Shown: positions 41,096 through 58,919 of the stretch, one piece after another | Position numbering within the stretch: position 1 is the stretch's first letter | Layout of the letters: each line of letters starts with the position of its first letter | DNA from: Massilia sp. W12 | GTDB lineage: Bacteria; Pseudomonadota; Gammaproteobacteria; Burkholderiales; Burkholderiaceae_D | Reading direction: 5' to 3' | Assembly: GCF_037300705.1 (NCBI RefSeq) | Contig: NZ_CP147776.1 | Span: forward strand, 5,276,857-5,340,856 | DNA: 64,000 bases | The notes under the pieces: generated by a model | The model's input: the letters and a program-made list of their open reading frames with translations, nothing else | Told to the model about the DNA's origin: nothing | The model's database searches: none | Program-made: the position numbers and the translations under genes

Positions 41096-42657
41096 ACCGC
41101 CTTCAAGCGCGTTTGCGCATGCGTGCGCGCTTGCTCCATCGCCAATTTCAAGGCTGAACTGGCGGAAGCCAGGTCATATTGTTGGAAGTACATCACTTTT
41201 TGCTGACGCCCGGCTTGCTCCCGCGCTGAGCTATCCCGCAGCCAGGTTGCCAATTGCGCAAAATAGGCGTCCAGATCTTTGTGTGCATATTGTTGCAATT
41301 TTTTGCCACCATCGCCGCCAGCCAACGCCAGCACCGGCAAACCATTACCCATCGCTTCCAGGACGCTGAAGCCGCCGCCCATGCGAGCCGGATTCACATA
41401 GATATCGCAACAGGCGTAAATCCCGCCCAGATTTTCTTGATGCGGCAAAAGTCGAACTTGTCCCTCGGGCGCATGCGCCAGTGCTGGCGGCGTTTGGCTG
41501 TCATCTCCGACCAAGAGCAAAATCAAATCAGGATGTTGCTGCAGCATGTGCAGCATACGTTGCGCCCACTCGCCCTGAATTTCCTGCGCCAGCCGGTAGC
41601 CGGCAATTACCAGCACAGTCGCTTGCGGCGGCAAACCCAACATATCGCGGCTGCATGCTTGCACAGGATTCAAGCGGATACGCCATGGGTAGTGAAACGC
41701 CGGGCCAAGTTTGAAATCATCGCCCCACAAGCCCAAAACTTTACCGGAAAGGCGTGAATCTGCGCTCAACCATGTGTCGCAACTGGCGATCGGCGCTGTG
41801 GCATGTGTCGCCAGGGCCAAACATGGGCGAAAGTTGTACATCCATTCTTGCAATGGCGAGTACATGCCAACCATAAACACCAGATCCGGATCGTAGTGCA
41901 CCAGGTTTTCTGTCATGTTGGCAAAACGGCGCAATAAGCCTAAGCGCCGGTTGCCGATGTGCAGCGGCAACGACTGTGGCAAAACTTGCGACCATTCACT
42001 CAACTCTCCGACCGCCACCGTGCAATCTTCTCCATTACCCAGCAATTGCGGCATATGCGGCACCAGCATTTCCTGGCAACAGAATAATTCCACTTGCATG
42101 CCCATTTCCATCAACATCGCCACATGCTGCAACATTAAGCGGGTTGGCGCATGATGCAGAGAACCAAGATGGGAGGTTAACACCGCAACTTTCTTTATTT
42201 CCCCGGGGATACGCCTTGTTGGTTGCTGGCTTGCTGCTTGTTGCAGCATACCGGCCATTCTCGCAATCAACGCCGGGATCATGCATTTTTGCATCGCACT
42301 TACGAAAGCCGCCATATCCGCATTACTTTCGAGCATACGCGCCCAGCACAAGGCGATAAATGCTTGTATGCGATCCAAATGTGGCGTCTGCAGCGCAAGC
42401 AAGGCCTGTCCCGCCAATTGATATTCTTCTGTACGCCGCAAAATCGAAGCACGCAGTGATTGATGTAAAAATGCGGGAATACCATGCTGCGGCACATTTT
42501 TCTGCAAAAGCTGCAGTACTTGTTCTTGCAGTTCCTGGCCGCAATTCGCCAGCAATGGCGCTAATTGATGCCAGACATAGGCGGCGCCGGGATCTGCTAA
42601 CACCTGATCCAGCGCATCGCTCAGGTACACCAGTTGTAATTGGGATTCGTTATTCAT
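41086..42657 (-). CDS. GT-B-fold glycosyltransferase-like protein
   Basis: The 523-residue product from the ATG at 42657 has an alpha-helical N-terminal region of about 165 residues, then a GT-B pair of Rossmann domains starting at KKVAVLTSHLGSLHHAP. The C-terminal part shows LLLVGDDSQTPP, CDIYVNPARMGGGFSVLEAM and GNGLPVLALAGGDGG, the nucleotide-sugar site of GT4/GT41-like transferases, with a Glu in the expected EX7E position. It lies 7 bases downstream of corA. The helical N-terminus recalls protein-glycosylating HMW1C-type enzymes, but I cannot assign the acceptor. Confidence 0.75.
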   Translation of the reverse strand: MNNESQLQLVYLSDALDQVLADPGAAYVWHQLAPLLANCGQELQEQVLQLLQKNVPQHGIPAFLHQSLRASILRRTEEYQLAGQALLALQTPHLDRIQAFIALCWARMLESNADMAAFVSAMQKCMIPALIARMAGMLQQAASQQPTRRIPGEIKKVAVLTSHLGSLHHAPTRLMLQHVAMLMEMGMQVELFCCQEMLVPHMPQLLGNGEDCTVAVGELSEWSQVLPQSLPLHIGNRRLGLLRRFANMTENLVHYDPDLVFMVGMYSPLQEWMYNFRPCLALATHATAPIASCDTWLSADSRLSGKVLGLWGDDFKLGPAFHYPWRIRLNPVQACSRDMLGLPPQATVLVIAGYRLAQEIQGEWAQRMLHMLQQHPDLILLLVGDDSQTPPALAHAPEGQVRLLPHQENLGGIYACCDIYVNPARMGGGFSVLEAMGNGLPVLALAGGDGGKKLQQYAHKDLDAYFAQLATWLRDSSAREQAGRQQKVMYFQQYDLASASSALKLAMEQARTHAQTRLKAVQS

Positions 42658-42664
42658 CACGGAG

Positions 42665-43633
42665 TCAACGCAGCCAGCCACGGCGACGGAAATACAGTAA
42701 CGGCGCAGCAGCGCTGACCGCCATCAAGGCCAATGCATAAGGATAGCCATAAGACCAATCCAATTCCGGAAACCAGGATTTGAAGTTCATACCGTAAATA
42801 CTGGCGATCAGGGTTGGCGGCAGGAAGGCCACACTGGCTACTGAGAAAATTTTGATGATCTTATTCTGATTGATGTTAATAAAGCCGACCGTGGCATCCA
42901 TCAAAAAGTTGATCTTATCGAACAGGAAAGAGGTGTGACCATCCAGCGATTCAATATCGCGCAAAATCTGGCGGGCTTCCTCAAACTGATCTGCTGACAG
43001 CAAACGTCCGCGCATCAAAAAGCTGACTGCGCGCCGGGTATCCATCATGTTACGACGGATGCGGCCATTCAAGTCTTCCTGACGCGCCATTTCATTCAAC
43101 GCTTCGGCTGCATCCTGGTCAGAAAAATCTTTCTGCAACACACGCCGGCTGACGTCTTCAAGCGTCTCATACACACCTTCGAGCGAATCTGCAGAATATT
43201 CGGCATCTGTTGCATACAGATCCAGCAGCACATCCATATAATCATTGATCGAACCAGGCCGTGAGCGGGCACGCATACGCACCAGACGAAACACCGGCAA
43301 ATCATCGTTGTGCACAGAGAACAACATATTACGGGCCAGAATGAATGCAACCGTCACCACACGGGACGGGCCGGCATCTTCTTCCAAGAGAAAATCTGTG
43401 CGCAAATGCAGGTCGCCATTCTCTGCTTCGTAGTAGCGGGCTGAAGCTTCAATGTCCTTCACTTCGTCTTCACCGGGCAAAATCACCCCGTAAATAGACT
43501 TCACCCAGGAACGCTCTTGATCATCAGGATCGGTCAAATCCACCCAAACCGGTTCCAATTGCTCCAGGTCGCTCAATTTATCAACATGAACCTGGTTCAA
43601 TCGGCCGTTTTGTAGTACGAAGACATTGATCAT
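42665..43633 (-). CDS. corA: magnesium/cobalt transport protein CorA
   Basis: The 322-residue product is a standard CorA. A large cytosolic N-terminal funnel is followed by two C-terminal membrane helices, with the selectivity motif YGMNF between them (about residue 283). The long helix includes DKINFLMDATVGFININQNKIIK, split before the first membrane segment. It forms a pentameric channel for Mg2+. The gene is transcribed toward the glycosyltransferase and away from the rRNA operons, whose last terminator ends about 170 bases upstream of it. Confidence 0.95.
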   Translation of the reverse strand: MINVFVLQNGRLNQVHVDKLSDLEQLEPVWVDLTDPDDQERSWVKSIYGVILPGEDEVKDIEASARYYEAENGDLHLRTDFLLEEDAGPSRVVTVAFILARNMLFSVHNDDLPVFRLVRMRARSRPGSINDYMDVLLDLYATDAEYSADSLEGVYETLEDVSRRVLQKDFSDQDAAEALNEMARQEDLNGRIRRNMMDTRRAVSFLMRGRLLSADQFEEARQILRDIESLDGHTSFLFDKINFLMDATVGFININQNKIIKIFSVASVAFLPPTLIASIYGMNFKSWFPELDWSYGYPYALALMAVSAAAPLLYFRRRGWLR

Positions 43634-43803
43634 TCTGGTTCCGCCTGGCGATGGTTTTGCCTAACCTTGCGAAACAAGACAGGCGAGGTGCTGAAGAAAT
43701 ATCCGCAACGCAGGATACGGTTTTGAGACAGCGCAAGTTTACTTTCAATGCCGCAAAGCAGCAAGCGCAACCCACGCCACGTTGCAAAGCACCAGCGCAA
43801 AGC

Positions 43804-43837
43804 AAAACGCCCCGACTTCATCAGAAATCGGGGCGTT
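43804..43837 (-). terminator. intrinsic terminator of rRNA operon 1
   Basis: AACGCCCCGA (43806-43815) and TCGGGGCGTT (43828-43837) form a 10-bp stem. Read on the minus strand it lies just past the 5S gene and is followed by TTTGC. Confidence 0.85.
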
Positions 43838-43849
43838 CGCAGAATAAAA

Positions 43850-43964
43850 GCCTGACGATAACCTACTTTCACACTGGTTTCAGCACTATCATCGGCGCAA
43901 AATCGTTTCACGGTCCTGTTCGGGATGGGAAGGGGTGGTACCGACTTGCTATGGTCATCAGGCA
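43850..43964 (-). rRNA. rrf: 5S ribosomal RNA (operon 1)
   Basis: On the minus strand the gene runs TGCCTGATGACC through GGTATCATCAGGC-like ends; the two ends pair (TGCCTGA with the terminal GTCAGGC). Internal blocks CCCGAACAGGACCG and GCGCCGATGATAG are the conserved 5S loops. The length is about 115 bases. It lies 165 bases after the 23S gene and directly before the operon terminator. Confidence 0.96.
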
Positions 43965-44129
43965 TGACTTGTCGTGTTTGCCGCTTTCGCAGCAAACGCA
44001 ATCTGGGAGAAGTTTTTTCAACAATGCTTTATTTATACAGTTTCAATACTGGATTCAATCTTGAATTCGGGTTGTGTTGCGTTGTCTTGTTTCACACACT
44101 GACTTTAGCTGTGTCAGCCAAAGTTATAG

Positions 44130-47000
<2,871 letters not shown>

Positions 47001-47165
47001 CTATAACTTTGGCCCCTTGAGTAGTAAAGGGAGCAAAGCCGGACAGTGTGTTTTTCGTTCGGACATCTTTTGATGTCGAAACGTTTAGACAACTACAATC
47101 ACAACCCTTCAAACATATTCGACTTGCGTCGCATATGCTTGCATTGTTGTTTTACTTCTTCCAGA

Positions 47166-47177
47166 TTGTTAAAGATC
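47166..47177 (-). promoter_or_regulatory. boxA antitermination element before 23S (operon 1)
   Basis: GATCTTTAACAA on the minus strand matches boxA, which loads the Nus factors that keep rRNA transcription from stopping early. It lies about 166 bases before the 23S start. Confidence 0.7.
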
Positions 47178-47252
47178 GAAACAGCTTTCGGTCGCTAAAA
47201 GACCTTGTATGCATTCAATATCTGAACGCATACAAGGTGTTTCAGCAGGTTA

Positions 47253-47328
47253 TGGTGGAGGCTAACGGGATCGAACCGATGACCCCCTGCTTGCAAAGCA
47301 GGTGCTCTCCCAGCTGAGCTAAGCCCCC
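47253..47328 (-). tRNA. tRNA-Ala (anticodon TGC), operon 1
   Basis: The 76-base gene includes the 3' CCA. The acceptor stem GGGGGCT pairs with AGCCTCC, with one G-T pair. The anticodon stem CCTGC/GCAGG surrounds TTTGCAA with anticodon TGC, and GGTTCGATCC is the T arm. It lies between tRNA-Ile and 23S, the common betaproteobacterial order. Confidence 0.97.
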
Positions 47329-47437
47329 CATGTGGCTTTTTTGTATTGATCTTGTTTCTAAAAATTATCTGGCTTCGCCAGTGATTTTTATCTGATCAAT
47401 CCAAACAAAAGTAGGTTTGTACTTTTGTTTGATAACC
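47329..47437 (-). other. enlarged tRNA-Ala/tRNA-Ile spacer of operon 1
   Basis: This 109-base spacer is 81 bases longer than in operon 2. It contains three inverted repeats: ATTGATC/GATCAAT (47345-47400) around AAAAAT/ATTTTT with CTGGC/GCCAG (47360-47389), and a perfect 12-bp stem CAAACAAAAGTA/TACTTTTGTTTG (47402-47431). It looks like a structured insertion with no coding capacity. Confidence 0.75.
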
Positions 47438-47514
47438 TGGTGGGTCTGGTAGGGCTCGAACCTACGCCCCCCGCGTTATCAACACGGTGCTCTAACCAGC
47501 TGAGCTACAGACCC
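47438..47514 (-). tRNA. tRNA-Ile (anticodon GAT), operon 1, with unusual G47
   Basis: The 77-base gene includes CCA, acceptor GGGTCTG/CAGACCC, anticodon loop TTGATAA and T arm GTAGG/CCTAC. The variable loop reads GGGGC, whereas the operon 2 copy reads GGGTC, so base 47 is G instead of T. Base U47 is the usual acp3U modification site in proteobacterial tRNA-Ile. Confidence 0.97.
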
Positions 47515-47584
47515 GCTCTAGTAAACCGATGACTGCTCTTTTTTCAACAGTCGATAAGTGTGAGCATTTGATGCATGCTGACTC

Positions 47585-49118
<1,534 letters not shown>

Positions 49119-49293
49119 AATCTCTGTTTTGGCATTGCTGCCAGGTCGAATCTTTCGATTCTGGTCGCTCACTCAATTACTGACAGGTCACTCTTGCGAG
49201 TGTCCTTTGTATTTTTGTGAGCATTTGATAATTTGAGTATCGCTTTTTGCAAAGCGCGCATTTACCAAACGCCCACACTTATCGACTGTTTTA

Positions 49294-49305
49294 TTTTTAA
49301 AGAGC
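49294..49305 (-). promoter_or_regulatory. boxA element in the 16S leader (operon 1)
   Basis: GCTCTTTAAAAA on the minus strand fits the rrn leader boxA consensus. It lies about 60 bases downstream of the promoter -10. Confidence 0.7.
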
Positions 49306-49365
49306 TTCTGCCGCACTTTCGTGCTTGCCGCAAATCGTTTTGTTTGTCAGCAGCAGAGAAACGAG

Positions 49366-49394
49366 ATTATGAAGTAATTTCATTTACCCGTCAA
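49366..49394 (-). promoter_or_regulatory. rRNA operon 1 promoter
   Basis: On the minus strand TTGACG (49389-49394), 17 bases, then CATAAT (49366-49371). The copy before operon 2 uses the same hexamers with a different spacer. It lies between the terminator of operon 2 and the 16S leader, so operon 1 can start on its own. Confidence 0.82.
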
Positions 49395-49460
49395 GTTTTT
49401 CTTCAGAACACGAATTTCGCTTTGTTTGCTTTCACGTCTTTGACGCTTCATGCACTGAAG

Positions 49461-49490
49461 AAAAAAGCGCCGGCGTCAGCCGGCGCTTTT
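49461..49490 (-). terminator. intrinsic terminator of rRNA operon 2
   Basis: AAGCGCCGGC (49465-49474), loop of four, GCCGGCGCTT (49479-49488). Read on the minus strand a T run follows. Its sequence is unrelated to the terminator of operon 1. Confidence 0.92.
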
Positions 49491-49502
49491 CTCAGGATAA
49501 AA

Positions 49503-49617
49503 GCCTGACGATAACCTACTTTCACACTGGTTTCAGCACTATCATCGGCGCAAAATCGTTTCACGGTCCTGTTCGGGATGGGAAGGGGTGGTACCGACTT
49601 GCTATGGTCATCAGGCA
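49503..49617 (-). rRNA. rrf: 5S ribosomal RNA (operon 2)
   Basis: The sequence is the same as the operon 1 copy over its full 115 bases as far as I can compare by eye. The 5S-23S spacer is 164 bases and differs from operon 1 by a T deletion and a few substitutions. The gene is followed by its own terminator. Confidence 0.96.
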
Positions 49618-49781
49618 TGACTTGTCGTGTTTGCCGCTTTCGCAGCAAACGCAATCTGGGAGAAGTTTTTCAACAATGCTTTATTTATACAATTTGAATA
49701 CTGGATTCAATCTTGAATTCGGGTTGTGTTGCGTTGTCTTGTTTCACACACTGACTTTAGCTGTGTCAGCCAAAGTTATAG

Positions 49782-52652
<2,871 letters not shown>

Positions 52653-52817
52653 CTATAACTTTGGCCCCTTGAGTAGTAAAGGGAGCAAAGCCGGACAGTG
52701 TGTTTTTCGTTCGGACATCTTTTGATGTCGAAACGTTTAGACAACTACAATCACAACCCTTCAAACATATTCGACTTGCGTCGCATATGCTTGCATTGTT
52801 GTTTTACTTCTTCCAGA

Positions 52818-52829
52818 TTGTTAAAGATC
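52818..52829 (-). promoter_or_regulatory. boxA antitermination element before 23S (operon 2)
   Basis: GATCTTTAACAA on the minus strand, at the same place as in operon 1. Confidence 0.7.
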
Positions 52830-52904
52830 GAAACAGCTTTCGGTCGCTAAAAGACCTTGTATGGATTCAATTTGTGAACGCATACAAGGTATTTCAGCAG
52901 GTTA

Positions 52905-52980
52905 TGGTGGAGGCTAACGGGATCGAACCGATGACCCCCTGCTTGCAAAGCAGGTGCTCTCCCAGCTGAGCTAAGCCCCC
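52905..52980 (-). tRNA. tRNA-Ala (anticodon TGC), operon 2
   Basis: The gene is identical in sequence to the operon 1 copy over 76 bases, including CCA. It is separated from tRNA-Ile by only 28 bases here. Confidence 0.97.
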
Positions 52981-53008
52981 ATGTCGGTGTGGCTTGTCGC
53001 TTTCTGAT

Positions 53009-53085
53009 TGGTGGGTCTGGTAGGGCTCGAACCTACGACCCCCGCGTTATCAACACGGTGCTCTAACCAGCTGAGCTACAGACCC
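53009..53085 (-). tRNA. tRNA-Ile (anticodon GAT), operon 2
   Basis: The 77-base gene has the standard variable loop GGGTC with T at position 47. Everything else matches the operon 1 copy. The spacer to 16S is 99 bases, 27 longer than in operon 1. Confidence 0.97.
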
Positions 53086-53182
53086 ATCTGATTTGACAGT
53101 TTTCACTGTCGCCTCTTTTAAAACCGATGACTGCTCTTTTTTCAACAGTCGATAAGTGTGAGCATTTGATGCATGCTGACTC

Positions 53183-54716
<1,534 letters not shown>

Positions 54717-54891
54717 AATCTCTGTTTTGGCATTGCTGCCAGGTCGAATCTTTCGATTCTGGTCGCTCACTCAATTACTGACAGGTCACTCTTGCGAGTG
54801 TCCTTTGTATTTTTGTGAGCATTTGATAATTTGAGTATCGCTTTTTGCAAAGCGCGCATTTACCAAACGCCCACACTTATCGACTGTTTTA

Positions 54892-54903
54892 TTTTTAAAG
54901 AGC
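54892..54903 (-). promoter_or_regulatory. boxA element in the 16S leader (operon 2)
   Basis: GCTCTTTAAAAA on the minus strand, identical to the operon 1 leader element. Confidence 0.7.
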
Positions 54904-54963
54904 TTCTGCCGCACTTTCGTGCTTGCCGCAAATCGTTTTGTTTGTCAGCAGCAGAGAAACGAG

Positions 54964-54992
54964 ATTATGAAGCAATTATTTATTGTCGTCAA
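54964..54992 (-). promoter_or_regulatory. rRNA operon 2 promoter
   Basis: On the minus strand TTGACG (54987-54992), 17 bases, then CATAAT (54964-54969). The spacer contains ACAATAAATAATTG, which differs from operon 1, while both hexamers and the downstream leader are the same. Confidence 0.82.
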
Positions 54993-55479
54993 GCGCATTC
55001 GCGAATTTCGTATTTCACACTGCGCTGCTTCTACGACATGGCTTCAAGTATTTCACTATCCGCCTGCGCCGCTTTCATGTCATCTTGCTGTCATGTGTGC
55101 GGCGAAGGCAGAACTATACCCAGTTTCTTGCCACATGGCAAGAAACTCATGATTCCTGGATTTCTGCTTGCCGCATTCCACTTCGGCAAGCTTTTGCGCT
55201 TCATTGCGCAGGAAGCATGGCGCAAGCCGATTGCATGACTTGCGTCCCGAAACGAGACATCATACGGTAAGTCCCGGCGCTTGCATAAATTTTCCGGAGG
55301 CCAGACCTCCATTCCCCCTGAAAATGCAGTTAATATGAAGGTTGCCAGACAACTGTTGACGCAGGCGTTTCTAAGGGGCTGCAGATTGACAGGATGGCGG
55401 TATGTCACAGGCTGGCAGCCGGAGCCGGCAGCCGATGCGACACCATGTACAGCGCCAGTATCGTGGAAGGAGAGGCATC
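54993..55479. other. gene-free region between the rRNA promoter and the chemoreceptor gene
   Basis: No credible gene is visible. Inverted repeats include AGTTTCTTGCC/GGCAAGAAACT (55122-55147), CTTGCCG/CGGCAAG (55167-55190) and GGAGG/CCTCC (55296-55310). None has a T run. The left part may hold upstream activating sites for the rRNA promoter, and the right part the promoter of the chemoreceptor gene, for which no clear sigma70 or sigma28 consensus was found. Confidence 0.6.
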
Positions 55480-57201
55480 ATGAGACTGAACAACCTCCGA
55501 ATCGGGGCAAGACTCACTCTGGGATTCGGAATCATATTGGCGATCCTGGTCGCCATGATTGCCCTCTCTACTGTCTTGAACATGCAAAACAAAGCCACCT
55601 TGCGGAATGGCTTGAATGTCGCGACAGAAAAGAGCATGCTGGCCTCCATCATGAAGAGCGCTACGCTCGAAATTGGCATCGCAATGCGCAACATCGGCCT
55701 GCAATCGGATCTGGCGGCCATGAAAGATCAGGAAAACAAGGTCAAGGCGCAACGCAAGCGCTATGACGATGCGCGCGAAAAACTGCTGTCGATTGGACTC
55801 AGCGCCAATGAGCGGAAAATTATTGATGATCTGACCAGCATGGACAATGAGGTGGCCGGGGCTTTTAAGCTTGCGGTTCAGCAGGTTGGCGCATTCAACA
55901 GCGAGGCTGCGGCCAAGACAATCGCGGAGAAAATCGATCCGGTCAGCCAGCGCGCCCTGGCGGAATTAAGCAAACTGGTTGATATCCAGCAGAATGCGGC
56001 CAAAGACATGCTGGATGGCTCTGATGCCTCTGATAAGCAATTGCTGATGGTCATGGTCGGCTGTGGTGCTGCGGCGCTGATTCTTGGCATTGTTTGCGCG
56101 TATATCATCACACACAGCATTACCCGCCCATTGCATGATGCAATCGCATTGGCGGCGCGGGTTGCAGATGGGGAACTGACGGCCCAGGTGAATGAGGCCG
56201 GCAAAGACGAAGTCGGCGACTTATTACATGCGCTGCGCATGATGGTGGAAAGTTTGGTGCGTACTGTCTCCGAAGTCAGGGCCGGCACTGATACGATTAC
56301 GATTGCTTCGCGTGAAATCGCCTCCGGCAATGCCGATCTGTCCGCCCGCACCGAAGCGCAGGCAAGTTCGCTGGAAGAGACCGCCAGCTCAATGGAAGAA
56401 TTAACCCATACCGTCAAGCAGAATGCCGACAATGCGCGGCAGGCCAATCAATTGGCTTTTTCCGCCTCGGCGGTGGCCGCCAAGGGTGGCGATGTGGTGT
56501 CGCAGGTTGTGGAAACGATGGGCGCAATCAAAGAGCGCTCCAGCAAAATCGTGGACATTATTGGCGTGATTGATGGCATTGCGTTTCAAACCAATATTCT
56601 GGCGCTGAATGCGGCTGTCGAAGCCGCCAGAGCCGGGGAGCAGGGGCGCGGCTTTGCCGTGGTGGCGTCTGAAGTGCGCAGTTTGGCGCAACGCAGCGCC
56701 AGCGCCGCCAAAGAAATCAAGTCTTTGATTGGCGACTCTGTTGAAAAAGTCGATCTCGGCGCCCAGCTGGTCGATGAAGCCGGTCAAACCATGAATCTGA
56801 TTGTCAGCTCCGTCAAGCAAGTGGCGGACATCATGGGAGAAATCACGTCGGCCACACAAACCCAAAGCGCCGGGATTGAGGAAATCAATGTTGCGATTTC
56901 CCAAATGGATGAGATGACGCAACAAAATGCCGCACTGGTTGAACAAGCCGCCGCCGCCGCTGAAAGTATGGAAGAACAGGCGCATATCCTGCATGAAGCG
57001 GTCAGAGCGTTCAAGTTGAATGCAAACGCGCAAAATGAGGCAATCGCTAAACACATGGAACAACATAAGCACACGCATGAGGTGCGCCAGCAAATGCGGG
57101 CGCAACGGCAATCCGCCCAGGCTGCTGCGCCCAAAAGGCTGGCGGCAAGCAGCCCTCCCAAACATGCCAGTTCACATGACGACGGCTGGGAAGAGTTTTA
57201 A
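55480..57201 (+). CDS. methyl-accepting chemotaxis protein
   Basis: The 573-residue product from the ATG at 55480 (GGAGAGG upstream) has a first membrane helix at about residues 11-33, a periplasmic four-helix-bundle sensor of about 150 residues, a second helix near 188-212, a HAMP domain ([20 protein letters not shown] region), and a signalling domain with the hairpin tip [21 protein letters not shown]. It ends in GWEEF, a CheR-docking pentapeptide of the xWxxF type. Adaptation residues are likely in [13 protein letters not shown]. The ligand is unknown. Its end overlaps the converging phaC gene by four bases. Confidence 0.95.
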   Translation: MRLNNLRIGARLTLGFGIILAILVAMIALSTVLNMQNKATLRNGLNVATEKSMLASIMKSATLEIGIAMRNIGLQSDLAAMKDQENKVKAQRKRYDDAREKLLSIGLSANERKIIDDLTSMDNEVAGAFKLAVQQVGAFNSEAAAKTIAEKIDPVSQRALAELSKLVDIQQNAAKDMLDGSDASDKQLLMVMVGCGAAALILGIVCAYIITHSITRPLHDAIALAARVADGELTAQVNEAGKDEVGDLLHALRMMVESLVRTVSEVRAGTDTITIASREIASGNADLSARTEAQASSLEETASSMEELTHTVKQNADNARQANQLAFSASAVAAKGGDVVSQVVETMGAIKERSSKIVDIIGVIDGIAFQTNILALNAAVEAARAGEQGRGFAVVASEVRSLAQRSASAAKEIKSLIGDSVEKVDLGAQLVDEAGQTMNLIVSSVKQVADIMGEITSATQTQSAGIEEINVAISQMDEMTQQNAALVEQAAAAAESMEEQAHILHEAVRAFKLNANAQNEAIAKHMEQHKHTHEVRQQMRAQRQSAQAAAPKRLAASSPPKHASSHDDGWEEF

Positions 57202-58901
57202 GTCTTGAACACATAACTGCCCGGCGCCTGCTGCAAGACCCGGCGCGCCGGCAGTCTGCGCGGCTTCTTTTGCCCGCTGGAATGCGCCGCCAGCCAAGCT
57301 GACCATGCCGGCCACCAGGAACCGGCTTTGCTTTCTGCCTGGCTGCGCCATGCTTCTGTCGCCACGGCCTTGTCCTGTTCCAAATGCATATGTATTTGAT
57401 AGCTGCTTTTAGGATTGCCCGGGGCGGCAACGATCCCGACATTATGTCCGCCACTGGCGAGCAGAAAACAAACATCGGTTCGCGTCAGCCGCACAATCTT
57501 ATACACTGATGGCCAGGGCGAAACCTGATCTCTGACTGTGCCAACGACAAACATGGGCAATCTGATATCAGAGAGTGAAACCGGGGCCCCTTCAACCTGA
57601 TATTTACCCTCAGCCAAGGCATTTTCCAAAAAGAATTGATGTAAATATTCGCCATGCATGCGCGCTGGCAAACGCGTCACGTCGGCGTTCCAAGCCATCA
57701 TATCGTTGCCGGCGTCCCGCACTCCCAGCCAATACTCGCGCACACGCTTATTCCATACCAAATCACGCGAATTCAGAAACTGAAATGCGCCAGCCATTTG
57801 CGCACCGCTCAAGTATCCGCTTTCGGACATGACGTCTTCCAGCATATCCACTTGACTGTCATCAATCAGCACCCCCATCTCGCCCGGCTCGCTGAAATCT
57901 GTTTGCGCCGCCAGCAAGGTGACACTGGCCAAAGGCGCCATGCGCGACGCATCCTGCACCTGTTGTGTGCGAGCCAAGGCGGCGGCGGCGATCGACAGCA
58001 AAGTGCCGCCCAGGCAATAGCCGGCGCTATGCACTGCCACGCCCGGTTCAATGCTGGCGATGACTTCCAGCGCAGCAAAAACCCCCATCTGCAGATAGTC
58101 ATCCATACCCAGGTCGCGATCAGCCGCGTCCGGGTTATTCCATGACAGGATATATACCTGATGGCCTTGCTGCAGCATATAGCGCACCATTGAATTCTGC
58201 GGCGACAAATCCAGGATGTAATACTTCATGATCCAGGATGGCACGATCAGCAATGGTTCTGCATAGACTTGAGCAGTCTGAGGGCTGTAGCGGATCAACT
58301 CAATCAAGTGATTGCGATACACCACCGCGCCGGGCGTCACCGCGACCTCTGCGCCAGGCCGCCAATCTGATTGCTGAGGGTCATAAGCCGGTTTTTGCAA
58401 ATCCTCCAGCCAATTTTGTTTTCCCTGCCACAAACTGGCGCCGCCGCTTTCCAGGGCGCGGCGCCAGATATCCGGATTACACCAGGGCAAATTACGCGGC
58501 GACCACATATCAAAGGCCTGGCGCAGAAAGAAGCGATTCATTTCCTGATGATGGTTGGATACACCGCGCACCTTGGTTGCCTCTTGCAGCCAGGATTGCC
58601 AGAACAGCCAGAATTGCTCACACTCCTCGCCCCAACTTTCCGTGCTTTTCAGCGCGGCTGCGGAAGTGGGCGCATGCTGCAGCCAATTCTGCATTTTCCG
58701 CATAGCGTCCAAACCCAGTTCCATCTGCCGGCCCGGTGAACTGGCCAAATGCAAACCCCAATCCATGCCAGCCAAGGTCAGCGCCACCGGCTCCAATCCG
58801 GCGGTGAAGGCCGCCACAAATGCATGCAAACTGCGATCCAGTTTGACTGTAGGGCTTTGCTCTGGCGCTGCACTGATAAATTCCGCACTGATGCTATTCA
58901 T
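57198..58901 (-). CDS. phaC: poly(3-hydroxyalkanoate) synthase, class I
   Basis: The 567-residue product from the ATG at 58901 (GGAG five bases upstream) joins hydroxyacyl-CoA units into storage polyester on the granule surface. The lipase-like box is SAGYCLGGT with the catalytic Cys at about residue 296. The catalytic Asp lies in [10 protein letters not shown] and the His in [30 protein letters not shown] is a family signature. It follows the MaoC-Pta fusion gene by 18 bases, so both are co-transcribed. No phaA or phaB is present in the window, which suggests precursors from beta-oxidation or fatty acid synthesis. Confidence 0.94.
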   Translation of the reverse strand: MNSISAEFISAAPEQSPTVKLDRSLHAFVAAFTAGLEPVALTLAGMDWGLHLASSPGRQMELGLDAMRKMQNWLQHAPTSAAALKSTESWGEECEQFWLFWQSWLQEATKVRGVSNHHQEMNRFFLRQAFDMWSPRNLPWCNPDIWRRALESGGASLWQGKQNWLEDLQKPAYDPQQSDWRPGAEVAVTPGAVVYRNHLIELIRYSPQTAQVYAEPLLIVPSWIMKYYILDLSPQNSMVRYMLQQGHQVYILSWNNPDAADRDLGMDDYLQMGVFAALEVIASIEPGVAVHSAGYCLGGTLLSIAAAALARTQQVQDASRMAPLASVTLLAAQTDFSEPGEMGVLIDDSQVDMLEDVMSESGYLSGAQMAGAFQFLNSRDLVWNKRVREYWLGVRDAGNDMMAWNADVTRLPARMHGEYLHQFFLENALAEGKYQVEGAPVSLSDIRLPMFVVGTVRDQVSPWPSVYKIVRLTRTDVCFLLASGGHNVGIVAAPGNPKSSYQIHMHLEQDKAVATEAWRSQAESKAGSWWPAWSAWLAAHSSGQKKPRRLPARRVLQQAPGSYVFKT

Positions 58902-58919
58902 ATTCACTCCGCTTGAAAC

